A DNA stretch of 64,000 nucleotides from Streptomyces fradiae (lineage in GTDB: Bacteria > Actinomycetota > Actinomycetes > Streptomycetales > Streptomycetaceae): assembly GCF_041270065.1 (NCBI RefSeq), contig NZ_CP065958.1, positions 5,456,001-5,520,000 of the forward strand, given 5' to 3'. The translations under genes and the position numbers were made by a program. Below the pieces are notes generated by a model that was not told where the DNA came from, ran no database searches, and saw nothing but the letters and a program-made list of their open reading frames with translations. Of this stretch, positions 1 to 9,400 are shown one piece after another; position 1 is the stretch's first letter; each line of letters starts with the position of its first letter.

Positions 1-3000
1 CAGTCGACGTTGGTCTTGGTCCAGCTGGTGCCGAAGGAGACGTCGCCGTTGAGCGAGTTCGCCGCCAGCTTGATGGACTCCAGGTCGACGCTGCCGGCCA
101 CCGCGCCGGGCTTGCCGTGGCGGACGTACATGTTGCCGTTGTCGGTGTTGCGCCAGAGCAGGTCGGGCGTGCCGTCCTTGTTCATGTCCGCGATGTTGAC
201 GATGTCACGCGGTGCCCACGCGGTGCCCTCCATCAGCGTGGCGGCCTGGAAGGCGCCGCCGGTGTAGCCGGAGAGCACCCAGAAGGCGGTCCCGGCCCGC
301 AGCGCGAGGTCGGGGTGCTTGTCGCCGGTGATGTCACCGACGGCCTTCAGCTGGGTCCAGGTGGACGGCGCGGGCGCGTTCGACGGCAGGCGGACCTTCA
401 TCCGCTGGCCGACGTCGAAGGAGCCGTAGCCGTCGCCCGGGTAGAGCCAGAAGCCTCCGTCGGGGGTGACGGCGAAGAGGTCCGTCGTGCCGTCACCGGG
501 GTAGGCGTCCTGGTAGTGCGCGATCAGCGCGGCCTTGCCGGTCGTCGCGTCGTACCAGTGCCCGGTCGGGTTGAGCACCGGCTTGCCGTCGGCGCCCATG
601 GTGTACGAGGCGGACAACTGGCTGTACAGCTCGCCGCCCGGCTGGCCCGTGCCGCCGACCGGCGCGCCCGGGTACGTCCGCAGGGTGCCGTCGGCGTTGA
701 TGACCAGCAGGTCGGGCGTGCCGTCGCCGCCCGTGTCACCGGGGGCGTCCTCGCTCTCCTTCGGCGGGACGTAGGTGGTGTAGTCGGTCCGCACGCTCGG
801 GTTGCCGAGGCTGTCGTAGGCGTAGACCTGGAGCGTGTTCGGGCCGGCGTTCAGCGGCTTCAGGGCGGACACGGTGGCCAGGCCGTTGGCATCGGCGTTG
901 ACCGTGACCGGGGTGACGCCGCCCCAGGCGTACGTGAACTTCACGGCGCCGGGGGACTCGAAGGTGATGGGCCCGGTCTGGCCGAACTTCACGGTCGCCC
1001 AGGTGGCGCCGTCCGAGGTGGCCTTGAGGAACACGTCACTTTCGACGATGGGCTGGGACGGGCCGCTCGGGTCGACCGTGATCCGGCAGGGCTCGGTGCC
1101 CGGCGGGTAGTTGGTGGAGGTCGCGCCGGCCGAGTCCTGGCCCATCGCGTCCCACGAGAACGTGGTGTTGGCGGTGATGTCCTTCAGGAGCGGGTCGGTG
1201 ACCGGAATGGTCAGTGAGGCGGTGCCGCCGCTCGCGCCGATCGTCACGTACGTGCCGGCCGGGACGGTGCCACCGGTCTTCCAGAACCGGAAGCGGACCT
1301 TGCTCATGTTGTTGTCCGGGTCCGTGGCGGTGACCTTGAGCGTGATGTTGGTCTTGCCGACCGTCACGCCCGCGCCGGGGCCGGGCGTGCAGGCGCCGCC
1401 GGGGGTCGAGGTGCCGTTGTAGGGCTCCTTCGGGTTGCGGTTGTAGACGGCCTCGACGGTCGCGGACGTCGCCCGGAACTTGCGCCAGGTCTGGGTGTCC
1501 GACTCGCTGGTGGCCCGCATGCCCATGGTGAGCGTCGAGTAGCCCTTGTCGGTGACGTACTGGGCGGCGGACTTCACGTTGAAGGCCTCGTACGCGTCCG
1601 GGCACGAGGTCGACCAGCCGTGCGCGAAGGACTTGCGCTGGATCTCGGCGGACCAGCTCGGCTGCGCGTTCCACGTCGTGCCCGAGGAGATCGAGCCGGT
1701 GCGCCACAGCTGCATCTCACGGTCGGTGCAGGACCAGGAGTGGTTGTTGAGCACCTTGAAGGTCGCGCTGGTGATCTCCGCGCCCTTGATGCTGCTGGAC
1801 CAGTCCATCCGCCAGAAGGAGCGGGCGGTGCCGCCGGTGTCGGACTCGTGGCCCACGCGGGCGTCGGAGGTGCCGGAGGAGAAGTTGGTGCCGTTGTAGA
1901 AGCTCGTGCTCGGGTACGGCTTGTAGGCCACCGTCCACGCGTCCCAGCCGGTGTTCAGCGGCGGGTCGACGAACAGCGGGTACGTGACGTCCTTGCGGGC
2001 GGTCAGGCCGGTGGCGGCGAAGCCGAGGCCGAGCCGGGCCGCGTGGGTGTTCTCGCCGGCCAGGGCGATCGGCAGCGCGGCCGATTGGGCGCCCGGCTCG
2101 ATGCCGGTGAGGCCCGACAGCTTCAGCACGTCGGCCGGGGTGGCGACGGCCGTGCGGTTCGGGGTGCCCGGGGGCAGCTCGGGGTCACGGCCACTGGAGT
2201 CCCAGGCGAACGGGGTCGGGATCGAGCCGACCTCCTTGCCGGCCTTGTCCAGAACCTGGACCCGGCTGGCCTTGCGGTCCTGCCTGAACACGGCGGTGGT
2301 CGAGCGCAGCCCGTACGTGACGGTCTGCAGCGCCTCCTGCCGTGCCGCCTCGGGGGACTTGACGATGAGCACCTGCGCCATGCCGCCCTCTTCGCGGGCC
2401 ACGAGCAGCAGGTCGACCCCCGGCAGCACCTCCGAGTACAGCGCGCGCGGTCCGTCGAGCACCGGCTCGGGCAGTGCGCCCGGCCAGGTGTAGGCGACCG
2501 TGTGCCCGTCGAGCTCCACCTCGGCGAGCACCGTCTCGCCGGGTGTCTCGACGCGGGCGAACGAACGGTCGGCACGGGGCTTTTGGGCGTTTCCGCTCGC
2601 GAAACGGACCGGAACGGCCGGATTCGCGGGCGCGATGCCGAGGCCCTTGGGGGCCTTGGCGCTCCGCCTCAGACGATTGTCGATCGGGGCCCACTCGCCC
2701 TCGGCGTTCCTGGCCCGGGTCGGCGCGGCCGTGACCCGGGTCTTGAACTGCCCGTCAGGCAGCGCCCAGGTCAGCGCGGTGGCGGTGGTCGCCGTGTCGA
2801 CGAGCACCTGCTTGCGGGTGCGCAGGGCCTCGGTCATCGCGGCGGCCTCGTCGCGCGGACCGGTCGAGGCCCGGGTGGCGTCGGTGGCGCCACCGGCGGT
2901 GGACGGGGAAGAGCCGCCGGGCTGCCACCAGGGCAACAGGGCGGCGGTCAGGGCGGCCAGGACGAGGCCGAGGGTCAGGGACAGCCGCGTGCGCGTGCGC

Positions 3001-3035
3001 ACGAAGGGGCTGAGATATCGGGGCGGCGCGGTCAC
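1..3035 (-). CDS. Secreted DNRLRE/FG-GAP repeat protein, copy A (3' end cut by window edge)
   Basis: The frame is open from a GTG at 3035 to the window edge, giving 1,011 codons without a stop. The start is the exact counterpart of copy B, and the first residues (MTAPPRYLSPFVRTRTRLSL) match it. A basic N-terminus is followed by one hydrophobic segment (about residues 15-37), as in a signal peptide or signal anchor. The middle resembles a DNRLRE region: 'FVDP', then a run ending in 'TARSFWRMDWSS', then 'SGTTWNAQPSW'. The C-terminal third has FG-GAP/VCBS-type repeats of the form GDGTPDLL, GDKHPDLAL and NKDGTPDLLWR, which normally build a calcium-binding beta-propeller. It is divergent from RHS toxin gene A. 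I infer a cell-surface or secreted partner of the toxin; no enzymatic motif is visible. Confidence 0.88.
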   Translation of the reverse strand, partial: MTAPPRYLSPFVRTRTRLSLTLGLVLAALTAALLPWWQPGGSSPSTAGGATDATRASTGPRDEAAAMTEALRTRKQVLVDTATTATALTWALPDGQFKTRVTAAPTRARNAEGEWAPIDNRLRRSAKAPKGLGIAPANPAVPVRFASGNAQKPRADRSFARVETPGETVLAEVELDGHTVAYTWPGALPEPVLDGPRALYSEVLPGVDLLLVAREEGGMAQVLIVKSPEAARQEALQTVTYGLRSTTAVFRQDRKASRVQVLDKAGKEVGSIPTPFAWDSSGRDPELPPGTPNRTAVATPADVLKLSGLTGIEPGAQSAALPIALAGENTHAARLGLGFAATGLTARKDVTYPLFVDPPLNTGWDAWTVAYKPYPSTSFYNGTNFSSGTSDARVGHESDTGGTARSFWRMDWSSSIKGAEITSATFKVLNNHSWSCTDREMQLWRTGSISSGTTWNAQPSWSAEIQRKSFAHGWSTSCPDAYEAFNVKSAAQYVTDKGYSTLTMGMRATSESDTQTWRKFRATSATVEAVYNRNPKEPYNGTSTPGGACTPGPGAGVTVGKTNITLKVTATDPDNNMSKVRFRFWKTGGTVPAGTYVTIGASGGTASLTIPVTDPLLKDITANTTFSWDAMGQDSAGATSTNYPPGTEPCRITVDPSGPSQPIVESDVFLKATSDGATWATVKFGQTGPITFESPGAVKFTYAWGGVTPVTVNADANGLATVSALKPLNAGPNTLQVYAYDSLGNPSVRTDYTTYVPPKESEDAPGDTGGDGTPDLLVINADGTLRTYPGAPVGGTGQPGGELYSQLSASYTMGADGKPVLNPTGHWYDATTGKAALIAHYQDAYPGDGTTDLFAVTPDGGFWLYPGDGYGSFDVGQRMKVRLPSNAPAPSTWTQLKAVGDITGDKHPDLALRAGTAFWVLSGYTGGAFQAATLMEGTAWAPRDIVNIADMNKDGTPDLLWRNTDNGNMYVRHGKPGAVAGSVDLESIKLAANSLNGDVSFGTSWTKTNVD

Positions 3036-3314
3036 GGCGGTCTACTCCCGTGGGAACCAGGCGGATTGAGGACAGCACAGACAGCCCCGGTCGGCAGGCC
3101 GCGGGGCAGAAGGCGCGCACACGGTCACACATGCGAAGGACGGCGTCCATGTATGAAGGTTTTATGAATCCGTTACGCGAAGGTGGAACCGATGCGACGC
3201 GGCGTCAACTGGGTCTGGTTTAGGGCTTTCATGGGGCTGTATTGGCCGTGATCGGCAGAAAGGCCCCAACTCTCTGATTGGGCGTCGGTGAAATGGAATG
3301 ATCCATTTCGCCCT

Positions 3315-3328
3315 GTGACGCAGATCAC
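3315..3328. promoter_or_regulatory. Crp-like palindrome upstream of RHS toxin A
   Basis: GTGACGCAGATCAC is a GTGA-N6-TCAC palindrome of the form bound by Crp-family regulators. Copy B has the same half sites with a different N6 core at almost the same distance from the toxin start (150 versus 151 bp). Conservation of the half sites with a changing core suggests a real operator. Assignment to Crp is inference. Confidence 0.5.
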
Positions 3329-3358
3329 TCATATCTCCTTCCGGGACTCGGACCGATC

Positions 3359-3388
3359 TTGAAATCCGCTCCGGGCATGACAGAGAGT
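3359..3388 (+). promoter_or_regulatory. Candidate promoter of RHS toxin gene A
   Basis: TTGAAA and GAGAGT are separated by 18 bp. Copy B has TTGATA-N18-GAGAGT at the same place. The Crp-like site is centred about 73 bp upstream of the implied transcription start, which would suit activation from a distance. The -10 match is weak. Confidence 0.35.
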
Positions 3389-3395
3389 GCGCACG

Positions 3396-3417
3396 CACAC
3401 GCCTGGTCAGGCGTGTG
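3396..3417 (+). promoter_or_regulatory. Leader hairpin before RHS toxin A
   Basis: CACACGCCTG and CAGGCGTGTG form a perfect 10-bp stem with a 2-nt spacer, followed by T-rich sequence (CTCTTTGGTGTTTT). Copy B keeps an imperfect version. It could be a 5' stabilising hairpin or a terminator-like attenuator about 60 nt before the start codon. Confidence 0.4.
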
Positions 3418-3477
3418 CTCTTTGGTGTTTTCGCACCTCGTCCGTTGTCTGAATTGCCAGGGTGGGAGTCGACGCGT

Positions 3478-6400
3478 ATGCGTGCTTCAGGTCCGCTGTC
3501 ATGGCTGGGGCGAGGACGCCCAGCCTTGACAGAGTCACAACGACGGCGCCGGCGGCGAAGCCGCGCGGCGATCGTCCTTCTGTTGTCCTCGACGTTGACG
3601 GTGACGAGCCTGGGCGGGCAGGCGCTCGCCGTCCCCGGCCCGGGCATGAGCCGTGAGGAGTCGATCTCCCAGGTCGATCTCCCGGACCTGCCGACGGCCA
3701 CCACGGCAGAGGGCGACGTGGCCGCGGACAAGGCGCTCACCCTGGCTCCGCAGGTCCCGGTCGACCCGTACGCCCCCGCCAACACCGCGGCGTGGACCTC
3801 GGGCACCGGTAACGCCACGCTCTCCGGGACCAGCGCGCCGGGCACCACCGTGCCGGTCACCAACAACCTGCCGGTCGCCATCGGCGTGCCGGAGGGCGGG
3901 GACCCCGCCGCGCTCGCCGGTGACTGGACCGTGGGCGTGGCCCCGCAGACGACCTCGCAGGACGCGGGCGTCTCCGGCATCGTCATGAAGCTCACCCCGC
4001 CGGCCACGGTCGATCCGAACGCCGAAGTGGCGATCAGCATCGACACCACCGGCTTCGCCGACCTGTACGGGCCGCAGGCCGCCGACCGCTTCGGTCTGAT
4101 GCTGCTCCCGGACTGCGTCTACTCGTCCCCGACCACCGGCGACTGCGCCGACGGCGGCGGTACGGAGCCGATGTCGTTCTCCGACGCGGACAAGGACGTC
4201 AAGAACGGCAAGAAGAACTTCCAGCGGCTGCGCAGCTCGGTGAAGACGGTGGCCGCCAAGGACGCGCCCACCAAGTCCACCGCGGCCAAGAGCGCCAAGA
4301 CGCGCAAGATCCTCAGCGGCAGCATCCCGGTCTCCAGCCTCGTCGGCGAGGGCTTCGTCCCCTCCAGCGCGACCAAGGCCTCCTACCGGGACGGCGTCCA
4401 GCCCGCGGTCTCCGCGAACGGCGGCGCCGCCGTCGGTGGCCTCGACACCGGTTCGTCGGTGTCCGGTGACTTCACGGCCTCGCCGCTGCTCTCCTCGGGC
4501 GCCTGGTCGGCGGGCTCGTCCTCGGGCGCGTTCACCTACTCGTACGACATCCAGGTGCCGGAGACCGCCGGCGGTCTGATGCCGAAGGTCAACCTGGCGT
4601 ACTCCTCGCAGTCCGTCGACGGCCGCACCTCGTCGACCAACAACCAGGCCTCCTGGATCGGCGACGGCTGGGACTACAACGCGGGTTCCATCACCCGTAC
4701 GTACGCCAACTGCCGCCAGGACTCCAAGAAGGCCGGCTCCAACAACTCCACGCACCGCACCGCGGACCTGTGCTGGGGCTCCGAGAACGCCACCCTCTCG
4801 CTCGGCGGCATGACCACCGAGCTGGTGTGGGACGCCACCAAGGCCAAGTGGTTCACCGCCAACGGCGACGGCTCCACCGTCCAGGTGATCAAGGGCGAGG
4901 CCACCGGCAACGGCGCCAAGGACGGTGAGTACTGGGTCGTCACCACCAAGGACGGCACCAAGTACCACTTCGGCAAGAACAAGCTCCCGGGCTGGTCCGA
5001 CCACGGCACCGCCGCCGACGACCCGACCACGGACTCCGTCCTGACGGTCCCCGTCTACGGCAACCACAGCGGCGAGGACTGCTACAAGGGTCCGACGACC
5101 ACCGACTGGACCAACTCCTGGTGCACGCAGGGCTGGCGCTGGGGCCTCGACTACGTCGAGGACGTCCACGGCAACGCCATGTCGCTGTGGTGGAAGAAGG
5201 ACCAGAACTACTACGCCCGCAACTTCAACTTCAAGGCTCCGGTCGTCTACGACCGAGACGGCTGGCTCGACCACATCTACTACGGCCAGCGCAGCGACAA
5301 CATCTTCACGGCGACCGCCCCGGCCCGGGTCGGCTTCACCGTCGCGGAGCGCTGCTACACCGTCGGCACCGTCACCTGCACCGAGGCCAACTTCACCTCG
5401 AAGGACCCCGGCCAGTACCGGCCCTGGTTCGACACCCCGGCCGACCTGCGCTGTGAGGCCGGCAAGAAGTGCTGGAACGCCGGCCCGTCCTTCTGGACCC
5501 GCAAGCGCCTCGACAAGATCCAGACCTCGGCCCAGCGGCGCACCGACACCACGGCCCGCCAGGTCGTCGACGACTACCAGCTCACGCAGAGCTTCGCCAC
5601 GCTGAAGACCGGCCCCAACACGGCCCTGTGGCTGGAGTCCGTCCAGCGCACCGGCTACGCCCGGAACGGCTCCACCGACGCGAAGGTCACGCTGAACCCG
5701 GTCCGGTTCGAGTCCAACGCCGAGGACATGCCGAACCGCGTCAAGGCGTACCACCCGGAGCGCCCCGGCTTCTCCCGGCTGCGCATCGTCCGCGTCGTCA
5801 ACGAGTACGGCGGCGAGACCATCGTCCGCTACAAGCCGATCGAGGGCGACTGCGCGACCGGACAGAACCTCCCGACGAAGACGGACACGGCGGCCCTGAA
5901 GGCCAACAGCCGGCTCTGCTACCCGTCGTACTGGAACCCGGACCCCGAGGTCGAGGACATCGACTGGTTCCACAAGTACGTCGTGGACACCGTCGAGGAA
6001 CTGCCCAACATCGACGGCAGCTTCGCCACCAGGACCGAGTACGAGTTCAAGAGCCCGGCCTGGAAGCTCGCCGAGGCGGAGTTCACCAAGAAGTCCACCC
6101 GGACGTACTCGCAGTTCGCCGGCTTCGAGCAGACCACGGTCCTCACGGGCCCGGTCGTCGAAGGCACCCCGGACGCTCCCGGCCAGCGCTCCAAGGCCGT
6201 GACCCGCTTCTTCCGGGGCATGGGCGACACGGTGCCCGTCACGGACATCACGGGCGCCGAGATCGCCAAGGACCGCGAGCCCTTCGCCGGCCGGATCGCC
6301 GAGGAGCTCACCTACCTCGACTCCACGAAGGCCGACACCGACTGGCTGTCCCGCTCCATCACCAAGCCCGAGGCCACCGAACTCGCCAAGCGCGACCGCG

Positions 6401-9400
6401 ACGACGGCCTGACCCCGCTGCGGGCCTGGCGGGTCACGGAGCCCGAGGAGATCGCGTACACGAAGTCGTCCGGCACGAACACCGACGACACGCGCACGGT
6501 GCGCACGGTGAAGACGTCGACGACGTACGAGCCGACGTACGGGCTGCCGACTCTGGTGGAGTCCCTCGGTGACACCGGGAAGACCGGTGACGAGTCCTGC
6601 ACCAAGTCGGAGTACGTCCACCAGACGGCGAAGAACCTGATCGGCCTGAGCAAGCAGGTCCTGGTGTCGCCGACGCTCTGCGCGAACGCCAACTGGGCGG
6701 ACTACGGGTCGCTGAGCAGCGGCAGCCGCACGGCATACGACGGTACGGCCTATGGCACCGCGCTCGGCGGCACGTCCCGGGGTCTGGCCACCGAGTCCTG
6801 GACGCTCAACGGCAGCGGGACCGGCTTCCAGACGACTGGCACCCGGGAGTTTGACGCCGTCGGCCGCGTGGTCAAGCAGACCCCCGCGGACCAGTTGACC
6901 CAGCAGACCCCCAAGTCCGAGACGATCAGCTACGCGTCCGAGGGCCCGGCCACGGGCCAGGTGTTCAAGGTCACCTCGACCAATGTGCTCGGGCACACCC
7001 AGATCCAGGAGCTGGAGCCGGGTCGCTCGGTCACCGTCAAGACGACCGACGTCAACGGATACGTGAGCCAGGCCGTGTACGACCCGATGGGCCGGCTGTC
7101 CGAGGCGTGGGCCCCGGGCCGTACGCCGGGCAGCGGCATAGCGGACTTCCGCGCGGTCTACACGATTCCGGCGGAGGAGACCGACCCGACCGACGCGAAC
7201 ATCAAGATCCGTAAGCCTCCGTACGTCACCACGTACGCGCGGGGCTACGAGGACCGGATCGAGACCTCCGTCACCCTCTACGACGGCCTCGGCCGCGAGC
7301 GGCAGAAGCAGGAGGAGGCCGATAACGGCGCCGGCTGGCTGATCACCGACACCCTGCACAACACGTCGGGTGAGGTCTACCAGACGAACAACGCCTACCT
7401 GACCAAGGAGGCCACGCCGGGCGAGCTGTTCACCCCGCTCTCCGACACGGCCGTCCCGAACATCACGCGCTACGACTACGACGGTCTCGGCCGCGTAGTG
7501 AAGGAGACGCCGTACCTCAAGTGGGTCGACCCGGTCACCACGGAGTCCTTCTCCAAGGCCTACGAGGACCGTGCCGTCCGCTACGAGTACGGCGAGGACT
7601 GGTCGAAGGTCGTCCAGCCGCAGGGGGACTCGTCCTACCGCGTCTGGACCGACGCGCTGGGCCGCACCACCCGCACGGACACCTTCAACCCGGCGGCCCC
7701 CGGCGGGTTCACGTCGACCCGCTACGAGTTCGACCCGCACGGCCAGCTCGTCAAGGCGACTGCGTCGGCCGACCAGACCCATCCGTGGACGTGGACGTAC
7801 AACCACGACGGTCAGGTGGAGACGGCGACCGACCCCGACGCGGGCACGAGTCGTAATACGTACGACGCCTTCGGCCGTGTCCTGACGACCGAGAACGCCC
7901 GCGGTGTCAAGGTCTGGAACGGCTACGACGAGCTGTCGCGGCCGAAGGAGGCACGTGAGAACGACGCCGCCGGCAAGCTGCTGTCCTCGTTCACGTACGA
8001 CACCGTCTCGGGCGGCAAGGGCATGCCCGCCACTGCCACCCGCTACACCGACGGCGAGGCGTACACCCAGGCGGTCAACGGCTACACAAAGGAGTACCAG
8101 CCGACCGCGACCACGCTGACCCTGCCGCAGTCCATCGTCGACACCTGGGGTTTCAAGAAGGACTACAGGTACGACTACACGTACAACGACCGCGGCATGC
8201 TGGACGAGACCACCCTTCCCGAGGTGGGCAAGTTCGGCTCGGAGAAGCTGGTCGTCCGCTACAACAAGGACGGCAAGCCGCTCTCCATCTCCGGCAAGGA
8301 CTGGTACGGCTCCGAGACCACCTACGACGCGTACGGCCAGGTGCTCCGCTCCACGCTCGGTGCCCAGCCGTACCGCGTGTGGACGCAGAGCTCCATCGAC
8401 GAGTCCAGCGGTGAGCTCATCGAACACTCGGTCTACCGCGAGAAGGGCTCCAACGACCCCGCCACCGACAAGAGCGTCGTCGGCGGCAACCTCGTCTCGA
8501 ACCGGGCCTACAGCTACGACCCGGCCGGAAACATCACGTCGATCCAGGAGAAGTCTGACGGGATTGCGGAGCGTCAGTGCTTCGTCTACGACCCCATGGG
8601 GCAGCTGAAGTCCGCCTGGACCGCCAAGGACCAGACGAGCTGCGTCAACCCGAGGAACCCGGACGGCTCGCTCAACAAGAACGCGGACGGCACGCTCCGA
8701 GTCGCCGCGGGCGCGGACAACTCCGGTTACTGGCAGGAGTACGAGTACGACCTGCTCGGCAACCGCACCAAGCTGACCGAGAACGACCTCACGGGCGACA
8801 CCACCAAGAACGCGGTCAGCACGTACGCGTACGGCAAGAACGCCGCCAAGGACCAGCCGCACACGCTGACCAAGGTGTCGAAGACCCTCAAGACCCCGGC
8901 CGGGGCACAGATCACGTCCGAGGCCACCCGGCTCTACGAACTCACCGGCGAGACCAAGACGATCACCTCGGTCGAGAACGGCGACAAGCAGGACCTGACC
9001 TGGACCTATGACGGTCAGGTCGACCGGATCACCGGAGCGGGCACCGGCGGCAAGACCCCGTACGTGGGTCTCGGCCAGAAGTGTCTGGACCTGAAGTCGG
9101 GTCTGGGCGCTGCCGGCCAGCCGATCCAGCTCTACGCCTGCAACACCTCCGTGGCGCAGAACTTCAAGTTCACGCCCACCCCGGGCACGGCGACGGCACC
9201 GCAGACCGACGCCGACCGGGGCGCGCTCTCGGTGAACGGCACGTGGTGTCTCCAGCCCGCCGCCAACACGGCCGGGTCGGCGCTCCAGATCCAGAAGTGC
9301 GACGGCTCCGCCGCACAGGAACTGAAGCGCAACGCGGCTGGTCAGCTGACCCACATCGCCTCCGGCCTGTGCCTCGCGGTGCAGGGCGCGGCGAACGTGA

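Larger units (their letters stand above)
3036..3477. promoter_or_regulatory. Divergent spacer between FG-GAP gene A and RHS toxin gene A
   Basis: The spacer is 442 bp and holds no convincing gene. Blocks shared with the copy B spacer stand out from diverged flanks. They are a leftward element reading GCGTAACGGATTCATAAA (about 3161-3179), a GTGA-N6-TCAC palindrome, a TTGAWA-N18-GAGAGT pair and a hairpin before the toxin start. They are listed separately where they can be delimited. Confidence 0.6.
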
